Source: Prunus persica
Lineage: Eukaryota; Streptophyta; Magnoliopsida; Rosales; Rosaceae
Assembly (NCBI RefSeq): GCF_000346465.2
Contig: NC_034015.1
Span: forward strand, 1,343,709 to 1,407,708
DNA: 64,000 nucleotides
Reading direction: 5' to 3'
Under the pieces are notes generated by a model that made no database searches, was not told where the DNA came from, and saw nothing but the letters and a program-made list of their open reading frames with translations. The position numbers and the translations under genes were made by a program. Below, piece after piece: positions 23,137-34,412 of this stretch; positions within the stretch are counted from its first letter, which is position 1, and every line of letters begins with the position of its first letter.

Positions 23137-23624
23137 GCCCAGACCAAATTAAGACGCACGCTATGTTAAACATGAGAGCTCTGGTCGTCTTGTTCGTATC
23201 AGCGTGTTCGTCGTCCCAAATCACCCTTGCCCCAAAATAAAACCATCAGCTGCTACTTTCTTGTATGCCTCCAATCTCTGCCCCTTTGTCTCTATGTGTC
23301 TTTCTTTCTGTCTCTCTGGTAGTTTTTGTAGAGAATTGTGATCTTGTTTTCATTTTAGGGTTCTAATTCTAGGAGACAGGCCCAAACCCCCTCGTCGTTT
23401 TTTTTCTTTTGATTTTCGGTACTTCTAGGTATGAGAGACATCTGGTTTTGGTACCCTTTATTTTTTATTAATCTTTAATTTTATTTTTATTTGATACTGG
23501 GTTATGCTTTGGAAAATCTTATAGTATTCATATATGGTTTTACCGGAAAAAAAAAAACAGAAGAAGATATGTTTCAGTATTTGATTTGTGTGGGTTTTGT
23601 TGAATTGGTGATTGGATAGGCTTG
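23137..23624 (+). other. Single-copy-looking DNA left of the Tat element, possible promoter or 5' UTR of the IMP1-like gene
   Basis: The stretch has a CT-rich tract (CTTTCTTTCTGTCTCTCT) and a G/A pattern as in plant 5' UTRs, and a donor-like AGGTATGAGAG at about 23427. The Tat retrotransposon interrupts it; after removal the sequence would continue at 32253. A role as the 5' leader of the peptidase copy at 34413 is inference from order and strand only. Confidence 0.3.
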
Positions 23625-23629
23625 AATGT

Positions 23630-23859
23630 TGTTTACACCATAATCAACCAAGCATGTCTAGCATCAAAACGACTAGCACCAAGGCAGACACGCCTTCCTC
23701 CTTGCCGAAGAAAGACACTCTTTCGAAGCGGCAGCCACCTGTCGAAGCTCCCAACTGCCGAACATAATCTCTAAGGACACGTATCACAACCAGAGCAACT
23801 TGCACAAAGTCCCACATCAAAACTTTGTGCAAAACTCCCATTTCACTCCCTTATAAATA
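23630..23859 (+). repeat. Truncated 5' LTR of the Tat element
   Basis: Aligns base for base with 31766-31997 except scattered changes, up to CCTATAAATA, then similarity stops. The promoter part (TATAAATA at about 23852) is kept, but the R-U5 part and primer binding site are missing. Confidence 0.88.
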
Positions 23860-23885
23860 ACGTTCGCTCTACCTATGCTCACCAG

Positions 23886-26800
23886 GTCTTCAGCAACGAG
23901 TTGGGACGCCTACCAAAGACGTAGAGATCAGGCTGGGCCCCCATTACCTTCAGCGAGGAGGAAGAACTTGGGGTCATTCTCCTCATGATGACCTGCTCAT
24001 TATCCATGCGGACATTTCTAACTTCGACGTTGGGCGTATCCTGGTGGACACTGGCAGCTCGGTTAGTGTGATGTTTGCTGATGCTTTCAGGGAGCTCCAG
24101 GTCCCAGCACACTTGCTCGACCGAAGCATCCCCTCTCGTGAGCTTCTCTGGCAATGTTGTTCAACCTCTTGGCAGCATCCACCTTCCTATCTCCATTGGT
24201 TCAGCACCCTAGCGGGCTACCGTCACCACTCCCTTTCTTATCGTTGACTACCCCACAGCTTACAATGTCATCCCAGCCTTGGCGCAAATGAAAGTTTTCA
24301 TTTTCATGCACATGATGTTGCTGAAATTCCCCACACCCCATGGCACAGGCACGGTGAGCGGCGACCAACTTGGGGCCCAAAGTTGCTACGCTTCAGTAGT
24401 GAAATCCATCAATTGCCAGCATAAGGGTAAGGCCCTAGCAATAACCAAGGCTCTATCCCTTCCTCAAGTTGGCACTGAACGACCTGAAGACCCCAGGGAG
24501 GAATCTGTCACCCAGCAGGCTGAACCTGTGAAAGACCTTGAGGTGGTTACTCTCCGTGATTACATCTCGGACCGATAGGTCCAAATCAACACCTTCTTCT
24601 CACAAGAGCTTCACTATGATCTCTTTGCCTGGTCTTACAATGACATGCCTGGCATATCACCAGACATCATATCCCATCGGCTAAGCATTAATCCTGCCGT
24701 CGGCAAAAGCGTCGTGCTTATAACCCAGAGCGCTATGAGGCCATGAGGGCAGATGTGGATAAGTTGAGCAGCGTTGGATTCATCAAGGAAGTAGACTATC
24801 CCACCTGGCTGGCTAATGTGGTGATGATCCGCAAACCAAAAAAAGGCTGGCGTATGTGTGCAGACTACACCAATCTTAATTGGGCCTGCTCGAAAGATAG
24901 CTTCCCCCTACCCCGCATTGACCAGCTTGTTGACGCCACAGCTGGCCACGCCCTCCTTAGTTTCATGCATGCTTACTCTGGGTACAACTAGATCTTCATG
25001 CACCCTGATGACCAAGCCCTCACCTTTTTCATTACAGATCGTGGTCTATACTGCTACAAGGTGATGCCCTTCAGGCTCAAGAACGCCAGGGCTACTTATC
25101 AGCGTCTCGTGAACAACCTCTTCGCCCCACTAATTGGCAACACCGTGGAGGTTTATGTTGATGACATGCTAGTCAAAAGTGGCACTGCTGACCAGCACAT
25201 CTCTAACCTATGTGCCATGTTCACGATCCTGAAGCAATATAGAATGAGGCTCAACCCTGCGAAGTGTGCCTTCGGCGTGGCTTTAGGGAAATTTGTTGGC
25301 TTCATGATCAGCCAACAAGGTATTGAGGCCAATCCAGAGAAGATCTAGGCCATCTTAGACATGAAGATACCCAAGACGGTCAAAGACATCCAGAGCCTTA
25401 CAGGGCGCGTCGCGGCGCTAACCAGGTTCATCTCCAAAGCTACTGATCGTTGCGCCCCATTCTTCAAGGCACTCAAGGGTAGCAAGCGAAGCATTACTTG
25501 GACTGCCGAATGTGACAAGTCTTTCAGCGAACTGAATGAGTATATGAGCCGGGCCCCTTTATTGTCAACCCCCGAGCCTTAAGACCTGGTGCATTATGTT
25601 AGAAAGGCATTACAAGATGCCGAGGTTCGGTACCTAGACATTGAGAAACTAGCATTCGCCCTGGTAATTTTGGCTCCTCAAACCATACTTCCAAGCTCAC
25701 ACCATCCATGTCTTAACCAACCAACTGCTCATGCAAGTGTTGCAGAAGCCAGAAACTTCTGGGAGGTTGGTTAAGTGGGCCATTGAATTTGGTGAGTTTG
25801 ATATCCACTACAAACCCCGCCCAGCTACAAAGGGTCAGACCGTCGCTGACTTCATATCAGAAATCACAGAACCCCAAACTTCGGCCGCTACCAAGATCAT
25901 AACCAAACCCAATCCTCATTTAAGCCAGGACCACATCGCCAGCACTAGCACCCTAGACCTGACCCAGCCCTTGTGGACCTTATATGTGGACGGCTCTGAG
26001 AATACCCAAGGATGTGGGGCCGGCCTCGTTCTCATCTCCCCAGACGAGGTTGTCCTTGAGTACGCCCTCCGCTTCAAATTCCACGCTTTCAACAATGTCG
26101 CCGAATACGAAGCACCCTTAGCTGGCCTTCGACTAGCCAAGGAGTTGGGCGCTAAGCAAATTCAGATATTCAGCGACTCACAGCTCGTTGTCCATCAAGT
26201 CAACCAGGACTTCACGGCCAAGGACATCTCTATGACAGCCTACCTCCAGCCATAAAGCAAGGCATCGGTCGCAACATCCACATGGAGCTCTTGGATCAGC
26301 CCAGCACACAAGCACCACTCATCTGCACAATTGATCACAGCCCCACATGGATGGACCCCATCCTTCAATTTTTTGGAAAACCAGACACTACCTGCTGATC
26401 CTGCCGAAGCGCGGCATGTTCGCTATCGCTCCGCTCAATACCTGATCATCAATGGTGCTCTATACAAGCGTGGCTTCAGCCTCCCTTACCTTCGGTGCCT
26501 GACTCCAGAGGAAGGTAATTATGTCCTTTGAGAGATTCATGAGGGCATCTGCGGCAATCACTCCCGCGCTCGCTCACTAGCGCATAAAGTCATTAGGCAA
26601 GGATACTTCTGGCCCTCACTTTATACAGATGCCCAGGCCTTCACCCAGAAGTGCGACAAGTGTCAACGATTTGCAAACATCCCACAACTTCCAGCTGAAC
26701 CATTGACAACCATGGTCAGTCCTTGGCCATTCACCCAATGGAGACTTGACCTCATTGGACCTACGCCTGAAGGCAAGGGCCAGGTCAAGTACGCAGTTGT

Positions 26801-27560
26801 AGTTGTGGACTACTTCACCAAGTGGGCTGAAGCTGAAGCCTTAGCCACCATCACTACAGCTCGCATTGAAACATTCGTTTGGCAGAATATCGTATGTCGT
26901 TTCGGCATCCCCAACACCATCATCACAGACAACGGCCGGCAATTTGACAATGCAAAGTTCAAGCAATTTTGTTCCAACCTCAAGATACGTCTTTACTTGG
27001 CCTCCCCATCCCATCCCCAATCCAATGGCCAGGTTAAAGCCGTGAACAAGATCATCAAAAAGACTCTGAAGACCAAGCTTGACAAAGCCAAGGGTTGCTG
27101 GCCAAAGTTACTCCCAGAGGTTCTCTGGTCCTACCGCACCACCTTCCGTACCTCCACAAGAGAAACACCGTTCTCTCTTTCCTTTGGTACTGAGGCCGTG
27201 GCACCAGTTGAGATTGGCCAGCCCACATACCAAACCTCCACTTATGAGGCCGAAGCCAATGACGAACAGTTAGTCCTGAACCTCGACTTCATTAACGAGC
27301 TTCATGACCAATCCAACAACAACGTATCGCCAAGTACTATGACTCCTGAGTCAAATCCCGTGCATTCAAGACTGGGGACTAGGTCATGCGCAAGGTCTCC
27401 TTGGCCACCAAAACCTTACTGAAGGTACCTTGGGTCCTACATGAGAAGGTCCTTACGAGATCACCAAGGTCTGCTACCCCGGCACTTATTAGCTTCGTAA
27501 TCCCATGGGCAAGACCTTGCCTCACCCTTGGAACGTTGATCACCTCAAGTACTACTGTAA
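23886..27560 (+). pseudogene. Tat pol remnant: protease, reverse transcriptase, RNase H, integrase
   Basis: Protease at about 23990-24160 with ILVDTGSSVSVMF. RT at about 24743-25350 with FPLPRIDQLVDATAGH and the catalytic YVDD (about 25155). RNase H at about 25970-26250 with LYVDGSENTQGCGAGLVL. Integrase: zinc-binding H/C residues at about 26540-26670, then RLDLIGPTP and ITDNGRQFDN. The expected catalytic Glu after SNGQV is Lys (NGQVKAVNK, about 27035), so the DDE triad is broken. In-frame stops: TAG after SGYN (about 24989), TAG after NPEKI (about 25346), TAA after STPEP (about 25580); frameshifts near 24240 and 25680. A block between RT and RNase H looks deleted. It cannot produce active polyprotein. 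Confidence 0.9.
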
Positions 27561-27837
27561 GTAAATATATCTAGACCCTAGGACATTATGTTTATTTAGA
27601 CTTTGGTTTCTGAGCCTTGACTCGAATTCTTGTACCTTTTGCCTTTCGGCACCTATCTAACGAAAGCACTCGAATTGGGCTTATTCCTACTCATCTAAAC
27701 TTCTTTAGTTGGCAGTATGCATAAGTAAGAAACGGAAACAAAAAAACCATGCTATCATAAAATCACAAAGGTAGCCCTGCCTTACGGTAGGGCAATATCC
27801 ATACAAAACAAAGACAAGTCCGAAACAAATACTATGG

Positions 27838-30219
27838 TTACATCATAAACGGAAACAAATGTACAAGGTCCTTAGGCATCGGCACGTTGCTCCGGCTCGG
27901 CCTCGGACATCTTCTCACCACTGCCACCCCCGGAAGCCCCACTCGCCTCGGCACTAAGGGGACTAGTAACATCTCTGGAAGAAGGGGACTCAAAAAGCAA
28001 CTCCTTACCAGAAGGAATGGGAGAAGGAACACCACTAGTGTCGAAGTTTATATCCAAGTCTGGATTAAACCTCGCCACCAGCTTCTCCTACCCGAACTAC
28101 TCCTCGACCATCGTATCGAGCACAAGGTTCTTGAACCCCTTAGAACCCTTGTACTCTTCGATGGCCTCGACACGAGACGCAGCTAGCTCCTCCACCTTCT
28201 TTCGCTCCGCCTCAATCCTAGCCTCCTCCACCTCCTCCAGCCGCCAAGATGTCTTCTTCAACTCTCGCTCTAGCCTTTCCACCCTCAACTGAAGTGCGTT
28301 CCTCTCTCGAAGGACTGCCTGAGCCTTGGCAGTAACAGCCTTCGCCGTCTCGGAATGGCGTCTCGCAAAGGCCACCTCCTTCTCCGCCCTCGCCAGGGTG
28401 AGGTACATATCCTCGAAGGCCTGCAAGATGTACATTATCATAAGCTAGACTTAACCCCCAAAATGAACAACTCAAAGGTTCACCAAGGTACTAGGATACT
28501 TACATTGGCGGCAGAAATGATTGACTTCTAGGCTCGATTCGAGAAGCCCGTAGCCTTGGTTTGAGCGAGCTCTCTCGCGTCAATCTTTACTCCTGTCAAG
28601 AAGGCGTTCACTAGAGGCACCTCCTGCAATGCATCTCCAGAGTCACCTCTTTCGCCTCTCGCCAAACTGAGGCAAAGTCTATGTCATTGGTACCTGTAGG
28701 GAACAACTCCTCCATCTCCAGCGGTAGACTAGGTAGAGGATCTAGGTCAAATGGCAGCAGCATTGTTCCACCCATGACGTCATGAATGGATGCCTCAATC
28801 CCCCTCCACTTCTTCTCCAGCTCCACCAGCAAACCATCATCCTCCTGCCTAGGCCGCTTCCTAGCAGCCCGCAATTCTACCCCCTCTGCAGTGCTGGTCT
28901 CACCCTTTGCCTACGTCTTCTTTGCCATGTTGGCCCTATCTTTCTCTCTCCTTTCCTGTAGCTTCCGCTATCTCCTCCGGATCAACCGCCACCTTTGCTG
29001 AACCCTCCACCGTCACTATAGTCTTCAGCACCTCAGCCATTGCAACCGCAAAACCGAAGCAAATGTTAGCACATATACAAGGGCAAGCATGCGACAAGGA
29101 AGGGGAAAGTGAACTTACTTCCTTGAAGCAACCCTGACTCCAGAAGAAGCACTGGTGTCACAATGTTCCTTATCTCACGCGCCTCTGCAGAGACTAGTCT
29201 CCGCACCAGCTCTATCTCTTCCTCTTCTTCCCTGGATACTGGCCTACACTTCACGAAACCTGCATATAGACAAGGGCGTCAGTTTTCACAAGCTTCGGAC
29301 GACACGACACATCCATAAACAAGCACATACAACCACAACTTAAAAGCAGGAGTTATAACCAAAAACCTGTAGACTGAAACTGGGTGGGCACGTGTCTGCT
29401 GACAGCCTTTCCAGGCTAGCACTCCCAGTTACGAAGATAAAGAACCATCAATTTCTCCACGTCTTCTGCGACGACGGTGGTTGCCCTATAAAGTACCCCA
29501 TCTCCTTTGCCTTTCGGCAATTGACCTGCACCCCGCCAAAGTTGCCATGTTGCCTGGACACTAAGTACAGGTGCATGAATTGCTCGAAGGTTGGCTCCCC
29601 TTGCTTCGCCAACCACCATGTTATCTACACCCCGTGCAGTACACTCCAAAAGTTAGGATTGTACTGCCCAAGGGCATAGCCCAATCTCGATAGCATCATA
29701 TGCACCCAAGGATGTAATGGTAGCCTCAATCCATGTTTGTACATGGCTGAGAACACCATCACACAACCCTCGGGAGGATATCTCGCTGCTTCAGTAGGTG
29801 TGGCAACCTTAACCCCACACAATCAGGTATCGCGTAGTCTACCTTCAGCAGCGAAACCCCTACTGGAAGGCCCACACCAGCAGAAACCACTACCACTGTA
29901 CCACACCCAGATGGCCCCACTCGCCCACTTGCACTAGCTTTTGGTGCCTGAGTCATACCCAACACCTGGTTGGCAACAGCCTCTAAGGTAGCATAATTCC
30001 TCTGCATCTCCTTATAGGCTTCCCCCCAGAGCTCCTTGGCTGCTCTTCTTCCCCCACCCAATCCCCCTCCACTATCAGCCCTTCCACTATATGTTCAGAC
30101 TCAGTACTCTCTCCACTGGTACCCAGGGCTTTATCATGACTACCACTCTCAAACTCTTCCCCACTGAAGACATGGGGACTTGATGGACTTTGACTTTCCC
30201 TTTCATAATTACTAGACAT
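27838..30219 (-). pseudogene. Antisense ORF of the Tat element (transposase_28-like protein), decayed
   Basis: Minus-strand coding blocks run from MSSNYERESQSPSSPHVFSG (30219) downward. One block (about 29820-29630) reads YPPEGCVMVFSAMYKHGLRL then PLHPWVHMML and GQYNPNFW, the pattern of the gypsy-type transposase_28/antisense ORF proteins of plants. Later blocks hold KRPRQEDDGLLVELEKKW, a long coiled coil (28441-28100: LRERNALQLRVERLERELKK) and an acidic C-terminus (28078-27872). Antisense ORFs of this kind are known between integrase and 3' LTR in Tat elements; their function is not established. Frameshifts at about 29980 and 29820, and breaks near 29640, suggest it is inactive, although some gaps may be introns. 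Confidence 0.7.
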
Positions 30220-30569
30220 CTACAAACACAAAAATAAGGAAACTAATGGGCATGCGAAGATTGAAAGCAAAGGCCTAGTCATGTTCTTCAAACGTTCTTC
30301 AATGTTCATGAAAGTTCATCTAAATTCATACAAGTTCATGCACAAACTCAAGCAAAACGAGAATTTCAACCTAGGGCAAGAGAACGAAACAAGACGTGCC
30401 TTGTTATCGCTACCACACACGGCTGCTGGAAGTCGCTAGGCCTTGACGGAGTCCCCTTCGACCTCGTCGAAAATCGCCTTCGCCGCACCTCAACCTAATT
30501 GGAAATCACCTTTGCTCTTCTACTCAAGTCTCTTAAAAATTCCAAGTGCTCCCTCTTCAGCCCTCCATG

Positions 30570-30600
30570 CCCTTTTAAAGGCATACAAAGGCTCATCGAT
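30570..30600 (-). promoter_or_regulatory. TATA-like box for the antisense ORF
   Basis: On the minus strand GCCTTTAAAAGGGCATGG lies about 360 bases upstream of the first Met of the antisense ORF and directly downstream of the repeat array. TTTAAA is a plausible TATA variant. Position and strand fit; no transcription start is known. Confidence 0.35.
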
Positions 30601-30689
30601 TTTCGATCCATCGCAGTAACTAATCCTACTGTTAAGGACGCCCCGATTTCCACAAACAAACGGTTCAAATATCGCTAAACATATAGCAG

Positions 30690-31575
30690 CGCGATGATGT
30701 CACACATTTCCTTCGGAAGGCTCTCTTCTGAAGCATGAAAGGACTCTCGTGACTGGCGATGACGTCACACCTTCCCTTCAGAAGGCTCCATTCCAAAGCG
30801 TGAAAGGACTTGCGACTCGCGATGATGTCACAACTTTCCTTCGGAAGGTTCTCATGACATCACACCTTTCCTTTGGAAGGCTCCCTTCCGAAGCATGAAA
30901 GGACTCTCGCGACTCGCAATGACGTCACACATTCCCTTCAGAAGGCTCCCTTCCGAAGCATGAAAGGACTCTCGCGACTTGCGATGATGTCGCACCTTCC
31001 CTTCCGAAGGCTCCCTTTCGAAGCGTGAAAGGACTCGCGACGACGTCACACCTTCCCTTCGAAAGGCTCTATTGACGTGACACATTCCCTTCAGAAGGCT
31101 CTCGTGACGTCACACCTTCCCTTTAGAAGGCTCCCTTTCGAAGCGTGAAAGGACTCGCGACTCGAGGTGACGTCACACCTTCCCTTCGGAAGGCTCCCTT
31201 CGGAAAGCTCCCTTCCAAAGCTTGGAAGGACTCGCGACTCACGACAACGTCAAACCTTCCCTTCTGAAGGCTCTCGTGAAGTCACACCTTCTCTTCGGAA
31301 GGCTACCTTCTGAAGTGTGAAAGGACTCACAACTAGAGATGACATCACACCTTCCCTTCGGAAGGCTCTCGTGACGTCACACCTCCCCTTCGAAAGGCTC
31401 CCTTTCGGAGGGTGAAAGGGTTCTTGCGACTCGCGATGACGTCACACCTTCCCTTCGGAAGGCTCCTTTCCGAAGCTTGGAAAGACCCTCGCTCCTCACG
31501 GTGACGTCACATCTTCCCTTCGGAGGGACGTCATGACGTCACAACTTCCCCTCGGAAGGCTACCTCCCCTTCGGC
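30690..31575. repeat. Tandem array with TGACGTCA and CCTTCSGAAGG palindromes
   Basis: About 15 degenerate units of 30-70 bp. Each has the order TGACGTCACACC, CTTCCCTTCGGAAGG, CTCCCTTCCGAAG, TGAAAGGACTC, GCGACTCGCG. Eight units keep an exact TGACGTCA, the palindrome bound by plant bZIP (TGA/CRE-type) factors; others have one-base changes. The array lies between the antisense ORF and the polypurine tract, upstream of the antisense ORF on its own strand. Confidence 0.85.
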
Positions 31576-31750
31576 ACACAGCATGCCGAAGCCCCAGAAA
31601 AAAAAACACAAAACAAAAAAAGGTGTGTCTTTTGGCTTCCGAACTTGAGGGACTAGGGGACTGCCTAGGGCACCCGTCATGGTGGCACGCTTGATTTAAT
31701 TACGCAACCTTCTTACAAGTTCCCAAACCAGAAGCCATTTCTTGATTGAC

Positions 31751-31765
31751 AACTTGGGGGACTAC
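31751..31765 (+). promoter_or_regulatory. Polypurine tract region of the Tat element
   Basis: AACTTGGGGGACTAC lies immediately before the 3' LTR. This G-rich motif at the LTR edge is typical of Tat-type elements and primes plus-strand DNA synthesis. Confidence 0.75.
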
Positions 31766-32247
31766 TGTTTACACCATAATCAACCAAGCATGTCTAGCAT
31801 CAAAACGACTAGCACCAAGGCAGACACGCCTTCCTCCCTACCGAAGGAATACACTCTTCTAAAGCGGCGGCCACCTGCCGAAGCTCCCAACTGCTGAACC
31901 TAATCTCCAAGGACACGTGTCACCACCAGAGCAACTTGCACAAAGTCCCACATCGAAACTTTGTGCAAAGCTCCCATTTTCACTCCCCTATAAATAGGGA
32001 ACAGTACCCAAGTAAAAAGGATAATTACTTTCTCAATTTTACTGTTACTCTGCCAAATTTACCACTCTTAGGTGACTTAAGCATCGGAGAGCCTTCGGTC
32101 GGCACCACACCGGTGTCCGAAGCTTGACGACTGCTTCTCCTACTTTGTCTTCTGCAGGCTACCCTTACCGAAGGTCCTCACCTTCACCCCTGTTGAAGAC
32201 TATCCCCTTCTCTCTAAGTTGACCCTCTCCGAAAAAGGGCTTAAACA
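31766..32247 (+). repeat. Complete 3' LTR of the Tat element
   Basis: 482 bp with TGTTTA/TAAACA ends. CCTATAAATAGG (about 31988) is the promoter TATA. The downstream part holds GCATCGGAGAGCCTTCGG, which is also found in the solo LTR at 56321-56792. Confidence 0.9.
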
Positions 32248-32252
32248 AATGT

Positions 32253-34412
32253 TTTCTGAAAATTATTCATATTCAAACTTAGCAGACTACTAGTCAATGT
32301 AATTGCTTTGTTTTTGTAATTGAAAGCTAACTTGTGTGTGTAAACTTTTTTTTCTTCTGGATAAATTACTTTATAAGACTAAAATGACAGGCCTTACTAT
32401 ATATATATATATATGTACCATTGGAGGTGTACTTTGTAACATTTCTTTTCATTTCATTCCTCTTTATTTTAATTTTGACGTACTGTCATGTAGATACATA
32501 CCGAAAGGTTTTGTTCAACTGAAAAGATTGATGTAGGGAATTTATTCTCATGGTGTAAGGAACTGAGTCATGAATGGAAAATGTGATCCAAGTCTGTTCC
32601 TTGTGATCTTTGTTTACAACTTTGGCCTATTATTGGGGACTTTAATTATCTTGGGTTGGCTTTAAAATGAGATTTAGAGGGAGAAAACTACTTGACTACA
32701 AGAGTTGGTGATGACTGATGTAAGTTGTAAGTTGTAACTAAGTTCAAGCATAATTAGTTTCTAGTAAAGGATTTTTCTCTGCTCATAATTGAATGTTCCT
32801 AAGTTTTAATTGTAGTTTCTGGTTGTGTGTGCGCGTCTGTTGGGACCTTTGTCTGGCATTGGTTTAAAAATTTAATGTCACTGTCTGAATCATTCATTTG
32901 TGTCTCCTAATATTGTTTTGTTGTAAAATCTGTTTTGAATTTGATGAGAAGTTGCTCTAGCATCTGGTTGATGGCTTTATAAAAGCTGTATTTAGCATTA
33001 TGTATCAATTGGGTATGGTTCTAGTTATGGCAAAAGTATTTAGATATTTTTGTTTGTGGCTTGTGAATAGAATCAAATATATACTTGCTTTGCCTTGTCT
33101 ACAATCATTGACTCTGCTACAAAGATATTCTTACAACCACTAAGGACTATATCAGCATCTGTGTAAAGCTCTTGAGGTTGGGAGCAACTTAGCTACATGA
33201 TTAAATAGCAACTTATGCCGAATAATGCCCTTGTATTTCAGGAAAGTGGCATGGATTCAATATAAAGTGGTAGTAGCACTCAAAAAAGGCTTGCATGGAG
33301 CAGAGACGTCATCGTTTTCGTCTGAAACCTTAGAATTCAGATTGCAGACGCTGTAATTGCTATTTGCACTCAATTGACTGCCAAATCCAAGGTCAACTTC
33401 TTTTTCAATTTCTGTTAAATCATATGTAACATACAATTCTTTGCGAATTCCATTTTTTAGGTTAATTATTTGATTGATACAACTAGGTAGTAAAACTTTT
33501 TACCTTTTTTTTTTCTTTTGCTATTTTCATATGTAATTAATTAGATGTTATGGAGGTACAATAGAACATGATTTGTGTAGGTTAGGCGGGCTATTTGGTG
33601 TTGCTAACTTATCTTTCTTCTGGAAAAAGCTGACTGCTTTTGGTAAAAGTGCCGAGACTGGTTGAAAACTTTAGGCAAGGTTATTTAATTCATAATTTTA
33701 GGCCTTTAATTGTTGATTATTGTAGTTTTGGTCTATTCTAAATCCTGTTCAAAAGTTTTCATCCGACTGTTTAAAATTTTCTCTTTTGTACTATTAGGGC
33801 TTCTTAATTTGAAGTTGATATGGATGCAATTAATGTTATGCTTGAAGGGAAGAGACTTCTCTCAGTATGCTATAGATGCAGCATAGCTTTTAAAAACTTT
33901 TGGGTTTGAGAAGTCAACTAGTTTTTCAGTGGATGTGATATGTTGTAATGGATGTCAGGGCTGCTTTGCAACCATTTTGCTTTTGGCTATGAGTTTTATT
34001 TATTTAGTTATTAATTTCTTCTATACTTTAAGTTAAAGATGGAGATAAATAATCATGTGCGGGAAATGAGGTAGGGAGAAGGGAGGAGGGAGGGAAGAGG
34101 AAAGAGAGCAGGAGGATGGGGAAATGGAGAATGTATGAAAAACTTGAAAAAAAAATTGGAAATTGTTTTATGTTTTAGTTTTCATTTTATGTACCATTCC
34201 ATCACTAGTTTTCATTTTATTATCTATTATTTTATGTGAATTTCAAATGCATGGATTTGAAATAAATGGATTTGAAATCCAAATGCTTCCATCCAACCGG
34301 GCCCTAACTTATGGTAGGTGTCATGTTAACGTATATACTTGTTATCCATCTCAAAGATTATACGACTTCCCTCTCTCTCCCCCAATTTTCTGTATATGCT
34401 CTGTACTCTCCC
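32253..34412. other. Noncoding DNA between the Tat element and the IMP1-like copy
   Basis: AT-rich, with a (TA)n run at about 32396-32414 and several T-rich tracts typical of plant introns. I found no open frame with a known domain and no clear element ends. It may be 5' intron or promoter of the peptidase copy. Confidence 0.35.

Larger units (their letters stand above)
23630..32247 (+). mobile_element. Ty3/gypsy Tat-lineage LTR retrotransposon, internally deleted
   Basis: AATGT flanks both ends (23625-23629 and 32248-32252). The LTR starts TGTTTACACC and ends GGGCTTAAACA. The 3' LTR is complete (31766-32247, 482 bp). The 5' LTR stops after its TATA region (23859) and joins pol sequence directly, so the primer binding site and gag are gone. 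The order protease, RT, RNase H, integrase, then an antisense ORF, then tandem repeats, then a polypurine tract is the Tat layout. Because the target duplications are exact, the internal deletion came after (or with) insertion. Confidence 0.92.

Noticed and set aside
30852..31085. 77-codon minus-strand frame
   Set aside because: It lies wholly in the TGACGTCA tandem array and mirrors its repeat unit.
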